From: Thermopolyspora sp040678635
GTDB lineage: Bacteria > Actinomycetota > Actinomycetes > Streptosporangiales > Streptosporangiaceae
Direction of reading: 5' to 3'
NCBI RefSeq assembly: GCF_040678635.1
Contig: NZ_JBFATZ010000007.1
Location: forward strand, 248,001-312,000
DNA: 64,000 bases
Shown one piece after another: positions 35,130 through 43,098 of this stretch. Within the stretch, counting starts at the first letter, position 1. Each line of letters begins with the position of its first letter. A program made the translations under genes and the position numbers. Below the pieces are notes generated by a model. The model saw only the letters and a program-made list of their open reading frames with translations. It searched no databases and was not told where the DNA came from.

Positions 35130-35989
35130 AGGACCGCGCCGAAACCTGCGCCCGGCCCTCCGCCGGGGCGAAGCGCGTCGTGGCACGGAGAGGCGAACCT
35201 TCCCCGGGACCGGCGGGGCGCGCGGAGACCGCCTGCCCGTCCCTACGGGGTCGCGAAAGGGTGGTGGAACGGCGAGGCGTACCGTCTCCGGGGACCGGCG
35301 GGGTGCGTGGGAACCGCTTTCCGGCCCCGCGAGGTGGCGGAAGGGCGGTGGAATGGCCGGGCGAATCCTTTCCGGGACGAAAGGGACCGGGCCGCGACCG
35401 GCGTGGCCTCGCGCAAGCGCCGAACGCGATGGGAGAGGGCGAGCCAAGAGGCCGGGCCCGGCAGCGAAACGCCTCCGGCGGACCGGGATCACTTCTCGGC
35501 CCCCGCGAGGTGGCGGAAGGGCGGTGGAATGGCCGGGCGAATCCTTTCCGGGACGAAAGGGACCGGGCCGCGACCGGCATGGCCTCGCGCAAGCGCCGAA
35601 CGCGATGGGAGAGGGCGAGCCAAGAGGCCGGGCCCGGCAGCGAAACGCCTCCGGCGGACCGGGACCGCTTCCCGGCCCCGCGAGGTGGCGGAAGGGCGGT
35701 GGAATGGCCGGGCGAATCCTTTCCGGGACGAAAGGGACCGGGCCGCGACCGGCATGGCCTCGCGCAAGCGCNNNNNNNNNNNNNNNNNNNNNNNNNNNNN
35801 NNNNNNNNNNNNNNNNNNNNNNNNNNNNNNNNNNNNNNNNNNNNNNNNNNNNNNNNNNNNNNNNNNNNNGCCGAACGCGATGGGAGAGGGCGGGACAACG
35901 GCCGGGCCCGGCAGCAGAACACCTCCGGCGGACCGGGACCGCGGCCCGGCGTCGGTGGATTGCGGAACGTGATGTGAAAGGGACCTGCG
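35130..35989. repeat. 175/176-bp tandem repeat array, interrupted by gap
   Basis: From 35331 the units start at 35331, 35507 and 35682 (lengths 176, 175, then cut by the N run), with a diverged partial copy after the gap (35870 to about 35950). Upstream, 35160-35330 holds two shorter decayed relatives of the unit. Because unit lengths are not multiples of three and differ by one, the long open frames through the array change frame between copies, so it is very probably non-coding. It separates the protease gene from the TPR gene inside the hydrogenase cluster. Confidence 0.9.
35772..35869. other. Assembly gap (98 N)
   Basis: Run of 98 undetermined bases in the third copy of the 175-bp repeat. 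Sequence on both sides belongs to the same repeat phase, so the true number of copies is unknown and the real gap length may differ from 98. Confidence 0.98.
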
Positions 35990-37249
35990 ATGGCTGAGCG
36001 AACCACCCCCGCGACCAACGGGAGCGGGTCGCCGCCGCCCGCCCGGCCGCAGCCGCTCGGGGCCTTTCCCCTCCCGGCGGGCTACCTGCTCGTCCCGGGC
36101 GGTGAGGACACCGAAGAGGCCCGGCGCGACCTGGTGGCCGGACGGCTGCCCGGCCGCTGGCCCGAGGCGCTGCGCGCCCACGAACTCGCGCTCGCCGGGG
36201 ACGTCGCCGGCGCGCTCGCCCACCTCACCGGGGACGACCCGGTGACCAGGTACAACCGCTTCGTCATGGACCCCGAGGCGGAGGATCCGGCCCTGCTGCG
36301 GCGCGACCTCGGCGAGCCGTACGGGGTTCTGGCGGACGTGGTGGCGTTCACGGTCGGACGCGCGGCCGAGCCGCCCGAGCCAGGGGCGGCCGACGGCGAG
36401 ATCGCCGCGCTGGCGCTGGCGGCGCGGGCCGGCCACGCGATGGACCAGGGCGACCCGGCACGGGCGGTCCGGCTGCTGGAGGAGGCCGTCGGGAAGGCCC
36501 CCGAGGAGGCCGCCCCGCTCGCCGGGGTGCTGCTCGCCGCCGCGGCCGGCATCCGCAAGGACGCCGAGGGACCGGGGCCCGAGGTGATCGCCATGCTGGA
36601 ACGGGCGCTGCGGCTGCTCGACGGCACCGATCTGCGCGTCGGCCGGGCGGAGGCGCACCTCACCCTGGCGCTCACCCTGCACGAGTCGGCGGGAGACCGT
36701 CCCGACCTGCTGAGCCGGGCCGTGCCGCACTATCAGGCGGCGCTGCGGCTGGTCACCTCCGACGAGGCACCCGAGGTGTGGGCGGCCGCGCACGTCAACC
36801 TCGCCACCGCGTACCTGACCATGCCGATGCGCGAGGCGTCCGACCGGCTGAGGGTCGCGATCGCGGTGCGGTCGCTGCGGTCGGCGCTGAAGATCTACAC
36901 CCGTGAAACCCACCCCGTCGAGTGGGCCGGCGCGCAGCTCAACCTCGCCAACGCCCTGGTCTACGCCCCCTCCGGCCACCAGGCCGACAACCTCGTCGAG
37001 GCCGTCGAACTGTACGAGGCCGTGCTGGAGGCCCGACCCCGCGAGCAGGATCCCCTTGGCCGCGCACGCGTCCTGGCCAACCAGGGCAACGCCCTGGCCC
37101 ACCTCGGCATGTTCGACCACGCCAGGGCCAAGCTCGCCGAGGCGCGCTATCTGTTCGAGGAGGGCGGCGACGTGGACGCGGTGCGCACCGTACGCGACGT
37201 GCTCGACGGCATCGCCCGGCAGACCGCCCTGATCAAGGCGAGAGGCTGA
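35990..37249 (+). CDS. TPR-repeat protein of the hydrogenase cluster
   Basis: 419-residue all-helical protein. After a Pro-rich start and a 100-residue N-domain, several tetratricopeptide-like helix pairs run from about 135 to 410 (for example AEAHLTLALTLHE, WAAAHVNLATAYL, WAGAQLNLANALVY, ARVLANQGNALAHLGMFDHARAKLAEARYLFEEG). TPR domains bind protein partners, so it is a plausible assembly or tethering factor for the hydrogenase; nothing in the sequence suggests catalysis. ATG 35990 has AAAGGGA upstream. It begins right after the repeat array and is followed 2 nt later by a small gene. Confidence 0.85.
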   Translation: MAERTTPATNGSGSPPPARPQPLGAFPLPAGYLLVPGGEDTEEARRDLVAGRLPGRWPEALRAHELALAGDVAGALAHLTGDDPVTRYNRFVMDPEAEDPALLRRDLGEPYGVLADVVAFTVGRAAEPPEPGAADGEIAALALAARAGHAMDQGDPARAVRLLEEAVGKAPEEAAPLAGVLLAAAAGIRKDAEGPGPEVIAMLERALRLLDGTDLRVGRAEAHLTLALTLHESAGDRPDLLSRAVPHYQAALRLVTSDEAPEVWAAAHVNLATAYLTMPMREASDRLRVAIAVRSLRSALKIYTRETHPVEWAGAQLNLANALVYAPSGHQADNLVEAVELYEAVLEARPREQDPLGRARVLANQGNALAHLGMFDHARAKLAEARYLFEEGGDVDAVRTVRDVLDGIARQTALIKARG

Positions 37250-37251
37250 CC

Positions 37252-37611
37252 GTGGACACCTATCAGCGCCAGCAGTTCGACGCGCTGCTGCTCACCGCCG
37301 CCGACCGCCTCGCCGAGCGCGCCGTCCAGCGCTGCGGCGGCCACGCCGAGGCCCTGCAGAGGCTGCGGGAGAATCCGCACGGCGAGGGGGTCTGGCTGGG
37401 CGACTACGTGGACGCGCTGTTCGCCGAGTTCTGCCTCGACGATGTGGACGGCGCCGCCTTCGTGCTTCGCGCCCTGCGCAAACGCCAAGTGACCGTCGAG
37501 GACACGGGCAGCGTCTCCGACGTCCTGGTACGGCTCGCCAAGACGGCCTTCGCCGACCTGCTGACCGCCAAGGTCACCGAGGCGCTTGACCGGGCCGAGC
37601 GATACGGATGA
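37252..37611 (+). CDS. Small hydrogenase-cluster protein, unknown
   Basis: 119 residues, not recognised. Mostly helical and acidic, with one Cys in VQRCGGHAEA and one in AEFCLDDVDG; no metal motif or membrane segment. GTG 37252 begins 2 nt after the TPR gene stop with GAGAGG just before it, so it is coupled to that gene and the two products may act together. The downstream NifU-like gene starts 10 nt after its stop. Confidence 0.75.
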   Translation: MDTYQRQQFDALLLTAADRLAERAVQRCGGHAEALQRLRENPHGEGVWLGDYVDALFAEFCLDDVDGAAFVLRALRKRQVTVEDTGSVSDVLVRLAKTAFADLLTAKVTEALDRAERYG

Positions 37612-37621
37612 GGACAACCCC

Positions 37622-38590
37622 ATGACCACTGCAGCCCACCGACCGCTTCCGACCGTTCCACTGACCGGCGGCTCCCCATCGGACGATGCCGATTCCGTGG
37701 CCGCGGTCCAGGACGCCTCCACGTCCTCCTCGGCCGCGCCGCCCCGGGGCAGCGGTACGGTGCCTTCTTCCGGCGAAACGGCGTCTTCGGGGGTGCAAGC
37801 CGGTCAGATGGGGGGTGGGGGTGCCGCGCGTGGTCTTCCCACGTCCTCCTCGGCCGTGCCCGCCGGGGGCAGTGGCACGGTGCCTTCTTCCGGCGAAACG
37901 GCGTCTTCGCGGGTGCAAGCCGGACAGACGGGGAGCGAGGGTGCCGCGCGTGGCCTTCCCACGTCGTCCTCGGCCCCGCCCGCCGGGGAGAGCGGCGAGC
38001 GGTCCGCGCCGGGCGAGACGGACGCGTTGCGGGAGCTTGCCGGGAAGGTCGACGAGGCGGTGCGGCGCGTCGCGGAGCTGGACGGTCCCGCCCGGGAGGC
38101 CGCCGAGGAGCTCAGGCGGGCGGTGGAGGCTGTGCACCGGGCCGGGCTCGTCACGATCGTACGCCGGATGCGCGCCGACGACCGGGCCCGTGAGCTGCTG
38201 TTCGAACTGGTGGACGAGCCCGAGGTTCGCATGCTGCTGATGCTGCACGGCATCATCCGCCCCGACCCGGTCACCGAGGCCACCCGGGTCCTCGCCGGGA
38301 TTCGCCCCTGGATGCGGTCGCAGAACAGCGACGCCGAGCTTGTCCGTATCGAGGACGGCGTGGCGTACATCCGGGTCGAAGGCGCGTCCCGGGGGTGCTC
38401 CAGTGCCGCGCCGGATCTGGCGGAGCGGGTGGCGACGGTCCTGACCGAACGCGTCGGCGCGATCAGCCGTGTGGAGGTGCTGCCCGCCGAGCCGACGCCG
38501 ACTTTCATCCCCCTGACCGCCATCGGGCGCGGCCCAGGTGCGGATACATCCGGTGTTTCCGACAATGGAACGGGCGGGGCCACCCGATGA
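37622..38590 (+). CDS. NifU C-terminal-domain-like protein with repeat leader
   Basis: 322 residues. Residues about 20-135 are low-complexity Ser/Gly/Ala repeats of 40 residues made by a 120-bp DNA repeat; a helical middle (LRELAGKVDEAVRRVAELDGPAREAAEELRRAVEAVH) follows; the C-terminal third (VLAGIRPWMRSQNSDAELVRIEDGVAYIRVEG) is a NifU-C (Fe-S scaffold) domain. The usual GxCxxC reads GASRGCSSA, so the first ligand Cys is Ser and only one Cys is left. It may carry clusters in a different way or only bind protein partners. ATG 37622 follows GAGGA by 7 nt; the stop overlaps the NHL gene (ATGA). Confidence 0.8.
   Translation: MTTAAHRPLPTVPLTGGSPSDDADSVAAVQDASTSSSAAPPRGSGTVPSSGETASSGVQAGQMGGGGAARGLPTSSSAVPAGGSGTVPSSGETASSRVQAGQTGSEGAARGLPTSSSAPPAGESGERSAPGETDALRELAGKVDEAVRRVAELDGPAREAAEELRRAVEAVHRAGLVTIVRRMRADDRARELLFELVDEPEVRMLLMLHGIIRPDPVTEATRVLAGIRPWMRSQNSDAELVRIEDGVAYIRVEGASRGCSSAAPDLAERVATVLTERVGAISRVEVLPAEPTPTFIPLTAIGRGPGADTSGVSDNGTGGATR
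37720..37995. repeat. 120-bp in-frame coding repeat
   Basis: Units begin at 37741 and 37861, with partial copies before and after. The exact 120-bp period adds 40 residues per copy to the N-terminal part of the NifU-like protein, so the frame is kept. The unit's DNA sequence is strongly conserved, which implies recent duplication. Confidence 0.9.
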
Positions 38591-39927
38591 GCGTCGTACG
38601 GGTCTCCGTCCAGACCCCCGGACGGCCCGTCCGCGACACGGACCCGGCCGCGGCACCGGCCGACCTCACGGGCGGCTGGCGGGCGAGCACCTGGCTCGGC
38701 GCGCCCGCGCCCGGCGGGCTCGCCCTTCCCGCCGCCCACCCGACCATGTCCTGGCTGTACTCCCCGCGGGGCGTCTTCCTCGACGACCGGCATCTGGTGG
38801 TGGCCGACTCGGGCAACCACCGCGTGCTGATCTGGCATGGCGTGCCCGACCGCGACGAGCAGGCGGCCGACGTGGTCCTCGGCCAGCCCGACGGCGAGAG
38901 CGAAGGGCCGGCGGCGGGCGGGCGCGGACCCGAGCACGGCGTGCACCTGCCGACCGGCGTCCTGATCCACGACGGGCGGCTGGTGGTCGCCGACGCCTGG
39001 CACCACCGGATCCTCGTGTGGGATCAGGTGCCGTCCCGCCCCGGGCAGCCGCCGGACCTCGTGCTCGGCCAGCGCGATCTCACCGAGACGAGGCCCAACA
39101 GGGGCGGGGAGTGCTCGGCCGCCACGATGTACTGGCCCTACGGGGTGGGCGTCGTGGACGGCCGCTTCTACGTGGCCGACACCGGCAACCGGCGGGTGCT
39201 CGGCTGGGCGGACGGCATCCCCGAATCTCCCGACCGCCCCGCCGACCTGGTGCTCGGACAGCCGGGGCCGGGGCAGCGGGAGGAGAACCGCGGCGACGGC
39301 GTCGGCCCGAGCAGCTTCCGCTGGCCGCACGACATCACCGGTACGGCGGACACGCTGCTCGTCGCCGACGCGGGCGACCACCGCCTGCTCGGCTGGCGCC
39401 CCCACCCCGGCGAGGACCGCCCCGCCGACCTGGTGCTCGGCCAACCGGACTTCCACAGCGCCACCGAATTCCCGTACGCGCCGCAGCGCGCCGACCGCCT
39501 GCGCTTCCCGTACGCGGCCTCGGTCGGCCAGGCCCCGGCGGCCGGTACGGGCGACGCCCCGACACCGACCGCCGCCCCCGACGCGCCTCCCAGTGCGGCC
39601 TCCGGTGCCGCCGCCCGGGACGCCGACGCCGGGCCGGGGGCGGAGGCCGCCGCCCGCGCCCACCGGGACGGTTCGCCCGCCCCCGTACGGCTGGCCGTCG
39701 CCGACACCGCCAACAACCGGGTCCTGCTGTGGGAGAATCCGTCCGTCAACGGAGGACCGGCCGACGCGGTACTCGGCCAGCCCTCCTTCACGGCCAACGG
39801 CGAGAACCGGTGGGCCATGGTCGAACGCGACAGCCTGTGCTGGCCGTACGGGCTGTGCCTGCACGGCGACACACTCGCGGTGGCCGACTCGGGCAACAAC
39901 CGCGTGGTGCTTTGGCGGCGCGGATGA
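38587..39927 (+). CDS. NHL-repeat beta-propeller protein of the hydrogenase cluster
   Basis: 446-residue protein without signal peptide. Six NHL-type blades can be counted by the recurring pair LVVADxxNHRVLxW and ADxVLGQPxF (for example VVADSGNHRVLIW, VVADAWHHRILVW, VADTGNRRVLGW, VADAGDHRLLGW, VADTANNRVLLW, VADSGNNRVVLW). A Pro/Ala/Asp linker (about 310-360) breaks the fifth blade. NHL propellers are protein-binding platforms, and similar proteins accompany group 1h hydrogenases in actinomycetes, so an assembly or complex-forming part is likely. ATG 38587 overlaps the NifU-like stop by 4 nt. A gap of 340 bp with a hexanucleotide array follows. Confidence 0.88.
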   Translation: MSVVRVSVQTPGRPVRDTDPAAAPADLTGGWRASTWLGAPAPGGLALPAAHPTMSWLYSPRGVFLDDRHLVVADSGNHRVLIWHGVPDRDEQAADVVLGQPDGESEGPAAGGRGPEHGVHLPTGVLIHDGRLVVADAWHHRILVWDQVPSRPGQPPDLVLGQRDLTETRPNRGGECSAATMYWPYGVGVVDGRFYVADTGNRRVLGWADGIPESPDRPADLVLGQPGPGQREENRGDGVGPSSFRWPHDITGTADTLLVADAGDHRLLGWRPHPGEDRPADLVLGQPDFHSATEFPYAPQRADRLRFPYAASVGQAPAAGTGDAPTPTAAPDAPPSAASGAAARDADAGPGAEAAARAHRDGSPAPVRLAVADTANNRVLLWENPSVNGGPADAVLGQPSFTANGENRWAMVERDSLCWPYGLCLHGDTLAVADSGNNRVVLWRRG

Positions 39928-40018
39928 ATCGGACACCTGAGCGCCCGAGGGTCGCGCGTCGATGCGCTGACCAGCCACTTCGCCGGGTTAGGGTCAACAG
40001 TGCCGCGATTAGGGCAAT

Positions 40019-40161
40019 GGCCGGGGCCAGGACCGAGACCAGGACCGAGACCGAGACCGGGACCAGGGCCGGGATCAGGGCCGAGGCCGGGATCAGGACC
40101 GGGGCCGAGGTCAGGACCAGGGCCGGGGCCAGGACCGGGATCAGGGCCAGGGCCGAGGCGG
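40019..40161. repeat. Hexanucleotide GGNCCN array
   Basis: About 24 imperfect copies of a 6-bp unit (GGGACC, GAGACC, GGGATC, GAGGCC and relatives) fill the space before hypF. It is free of stops in several frames and should not be mistaken for a Gly/Arg-rich protein gene. The rest of the 340-bp gap (39928-40267) shows nothing recognisable. Confidence 0.9.
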
Positions 40162-40267
40162 GGATTACGGACGGGCGCGAGGCCACGGCGGCGGGGTCGG
40201 CGCACGGCACGGCGATGCCGGTGATTTCCGGACATCGTGGCGATCGCGAACTGGTCGGGGGACGGTG

Positions 40268-42829
40268 ATGAACGGGACGCGCACGTCTTCGGCGTTCATG
40301 AACAGGTCCGCCGCGCTGTGTCGGCGGCGGGTCACGGTCGAGGGCATCGTGCAGGGGGTCGGATTCCGGCCTTTCGTCTACCGGCTGGCGACCGAGTTCG
40401 GCATCGCCGGATTCGTCGGCAACGACGCTCGGGCGGTGTTCATCGAGATCCAGGGCTCGGAACGGGACGTCGAGGCGTTCCTGTGGCGACTGCGGGCGGA
40501 CGCGCCGCCCCTGGCCAGGATCACCGCCGTACACGCCGAAGAGATCCCGCCGCTCCCCGGTGACCAGGGCTTCCGCATCGCCGCCAGCCGCGACGCCGAG
40601 GGCGCGCGGACGCTCGTCCCGCCGGACGTCGCCCCCTGCGACGACTGCGTCCGCGAGCTGTTCGACCCGCGCGACCGGCGCTACCGGCACCCGTTCATCA
40701 CCTGCACCAACTGCGGGCCGCGCTTCTCCATCATCCGCGAGCTGCCCTACGACCGGGCCGCCACGACCATGGCCGGCTTCCCGATGTGCGATGCGTGCGC
40801 GGTCGAATACCACGACCCCGCCGACCGGCGCTTCCACGCCCAGCCGGTGTGCTGTCCCGACTGCGGCCCCCGCCTGTCGTTCATCCGCCTGCCGTACCGG
40901 CGGGACGGGAAAGCCCTCACCGACATCGGCACCGAAGTCGACACCGACGCCGCGCTGGCCGCCGCGCATCGGGCGCTGGCGGACGGGCTGGTCGTGGCGG
41001 TCAAGGGGATCGGCGGCTATCACCTGGCGTGCCTGGCCGACGACGAGCGTGCGGTCGGGGTGCTGCGCGAGCGGAAGGCGCGGGCGGGCAAGGCGTTCGC
41101 GGTGATGGCGCGGGATCTGGACGCGGCGCGGCGGCTGGCCGAGATCGGCCCGGCCGAGGAGGCCGCGCTGACCGGGCCCGCCCGGCCCATCGTCCTGCTG
41201 CGCCGTCTTGCCGACGCGCCGGTCGCCGAGCAGGTCGCGCCGGGCAACCCCCTGATCGGCGTGATGCTGCCCAACTCGCCGCTGCACCACCTGCTGTTCG
41301 CCCTGGTGCCGGGCGCCCCCGGTCCGGTGCCGGACGCCCTGGTGCTCACCAGCGCGAACATCTCCGACGAGCCGATCTGCTTCGACGACGCCGACGCCCG
41401 CACCCGCCTGCCCCGGCTCGCCGACGCGCTGCTCACCCACGACCGTCCGATCCACGTGCCGTGCGACGACTCGGTGGTACGCGTGGTGGACGACCACGAG
41501 CTGCCGATCCGCCGCTCCCGCGGCTACGCCCCGACGCCGGTACGCCTCCCCGACGCGGCCGAGCCGATCCTCGCCGTCGGCGGCGAGCTGAAGAACACCT
41601 TCTGCGTCGTCGCCGGCGAGCACGCCTTCGCCTCCGCGCACGTCGGCGACATGGGCAGCCTGGAGACCCTGACCGCCTTCGAACGCGCCACCGCCCAGCT
41701 CACCACCCTGTACGGCGTGCGCCCGGCCCACCTGGCCGCCGACACCCACCCCGGCTACCTCACCCGCGACTGGGCCGAACGCAACGCCAGGGGCCGCCCG
41801 CTCCACCTGGTCCAGCACCATCACGCGCACGCGGTGTCCCTGCTCGCCGAGCACGGCCGCCTCGGCGAGCCGTTCATCGCCGTCACCTTCGACGGCACCG
41901 GCCACGGCCTCGACGGCGCGGTCTGGGGCGGCGAGGTGCTGCTGCTGGGCCGCGACGGCCACCGCTTCACCCGGGCCGCCCACCTGCGGGCCGTACCGCT
42001 GCCGGGAGGGGACGCCGGAGTCCGCAACCCCTGCCGCATGGCGCTGTCCCACCTGCGCGCTGCGGGCATCGAGTGGACGCCCGACCTGCCACCGGTCGCC
42101 GCCTGCGAACCGGTCGAGCTGCGCGTGCTCCACGCCCAGCTCACCGGCGGTTTCGGCTGCGCCGAATGCACCAGCATGGGCCGCCTGTTCGACGCGGTCT
42201 CCTCTTTGCTGGGCGTCCGCCACCGCATCACGTACGAGGGCCAGGCGGCGATCGAACTGGAGGCGCTGGCCGCCACCGCGGGCGGCGCGGCCGTCGGCGC
42301 GTCGCAGGACAGGGCGTCCGGTGCCGCCGGTGATCCGGTCGCCGCGACGCGGACCGGCCCTGGGACCGGAACGTCGCCGCACGCGGCTGTGGCGTACGGA
42401 CCGGGGGAGGAAGAGGGGCAGACCGGAGCACCAGGCGCGGCGCATCGGCCGGGCATGGTGGCGAGCCGGACGCTGCGCATCGAGGTCGGGGCGGACGGCG
42501 TGCTCGATCCCGCCCCCTTGTTCACCGGGCTGGTCGCCGGGCTGCGCGCCGGTGTGCCCGTCGCGGACCTGGCGGCGGACTTCCACCACGCGGTCGCCGA
42601 CGCGGTCGCGGAGGCGGTGACGGCGATCGGCGCGGCGCGGGGCATCCGGCTCGCCGGGCTGACCGGGGGAGTGTTCCAGAACGTGCTGCTGCTGCGGGCC
42701 TGCCGGGATCGGCTGGCGGCGGAGGGCTTCGAGGTGCTGACCCACCGGGTCGTGCCCCCGAACGACGGCGGCCTCGCCCTCGGCCAGGCGGCCGTGGCGG
42801 CGCTGCGGGTGAACGCGAAGGAGGAATGA
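40268..42829 (+). CDS. hypF: Carbamoyltransferase HypF
   Basis: Makes the carbamoyl group from carbamoyl phosphate and ATP and passes it to HypE's C-terminal Cys as precursor of the cyanide ligands. 853 residues in the usual order: acylphosphatase-like domain (VQGVGFRPFVYRLA), two zinc fingers (CDDC ... CTNCGPRF and CDAC ... CCPDCGPR, about 130-210), YrdC-like domain (KGIGGYHLAC, VLTSANISDEP), and Kae1-like carbamoyltransferase domain (HHHAHAVSLLAEHG, TFDGTGHGLDG, LTGGVFQN). A low-complexity insert (about 690-745) lies inside the last domain. ATG 40268 has GGGGGA 5 nt before. The stop overlaps the hypC ribosome binding site. Confidence 0.96.
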   Translation: MNGTRTSSAFMNRSAALCRRRVTVEGIVQGVGFRPFVYRLATEFGIAGFVGNDARAVFIEIQGSERDVEAFLWRLRADAPPLARITAVHAEEIPPLPGDQGFRIAASRDAEGARTLVPPDVAPCDDCVRELFDPRDRRYRHPFITCTNCGPRFSIIRELPYDRAATTMAGFPMCDACAVEYHDPADRRFHAQPVCCPDCGPRLSFIRLPYRRDGKALTDIGTEVDTDAALAAAHRALADGLVVAVKGIGGYHLACLADDERAVGVLRERKARAGKAFAVMARDLDAARRLAEIGPAEEAALTGPARPIVLLRRLADAPVAEQVAPGNPLIGVMLPNSPLHHLLFALVPGAPGPVPDALVLTSANISDEPICFDDADARTRLPRLADALLTHDRPIHVPCDDSVVRVVDDHELPIRRSRGYAPTPVRLPDAAEPILAVGGELKNTFCVVAGEHAFASAHVGDMGSLETLTAFERATAQLTTLYGVRPAHLAADTHPGYLTRDWAERNARGRPLHLVQHHHAHAVSLLAEHGRLGEPFIAVTFDGTGHGLDGAVWGGEVLLLGRDGHRFTRAAHLRAVPLPGGDAGVRNPCRMALSHLRAAGIEWTPDLPPVAACEPVELRVLHAQLTGGFGCAECTSMGRLFDAVSSLLGVRHRITYEGQAAIELEALAATAGGAAVGASQDRASGAAGDPVAATRTGPGTGTSPHAAVAYGPGEEEGQTGAPGAAHRPGMVASRTLRIEVGADGVLDPAPLFTGLVAGLRAGVPVADLAADFHHAVADAVAEAVTAIGAARGIRLAGLTGGVFQNVLLLRACRDRLAAEGFEVLTHRVVPPNDGGLALGQAAVAALRVNAKEE

Positions 42830-42831
42830 CG

Positions 42832-43098
42832 ATGTGTCTGGGAATCCCAGGAAAAATCGTCGAAGTCTGGGACGAGAGCGGGACCGTCATGGCCCACGCC
42901 GACTTCGCCGGTGAGGTGAGGAAGGTGTGCCTGGCGTACCTGCCCGACCTGAAGGTCGGCGACTACACCCTCGTCCACGCGGGCTTCGCCCTCACCCGCC
43001 TGGACGAGAAAGAGGCCCTCACCACCCTTGAGGTCATGCGCGAGTACGCCATCCTGGCGACTCCCCCCGAGCGCCAGGCCGAACGGGCGGCCTCATGA
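42832..43098 (+). CDS. hypC: Hydrogenase chaperone HypC (copy 1)
   Basis: 88-residue chaperone that holds the Fe(CN)2CO intermediate with HypD and binds the large subunit precursor. It starts MCLGIPG, whose Cys2 is the essential iron ligand; ATG 42832 is chosen over in-frame ATG 42826 to place that Cys at position 2, and GGAGG is 7 nt before it. The DYTLVHAGFALTRLDEKEA end is the typical barrel and helix. A second copy lies at 46697 and a fused relative follows directly. Confidence 0.95.
   Translation: MCLGIPGKIVEVWDESGTVMAHADFAGEVRKVCLAYLPDLKVGDYTLVHAGFALTRLDEKEALTTLEVMREYAILATPPERQAERAAS

Noticed and set aside
35126..35977. 283-residue frame overlapping the protease stop by ATGA
   Set aside because: It runs through the 175/176-bp array and the N gap. 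Unit lengths that are not multiples of three mean that each copy is read in another frame, which a real repeat protein would not show.
39168..40235. Gly/Pro-rich frames in the hexanucleotide array
   Set aside because: All stem from GGNCCN repeats that lack stops in several frames; no start signal or conserved segment.
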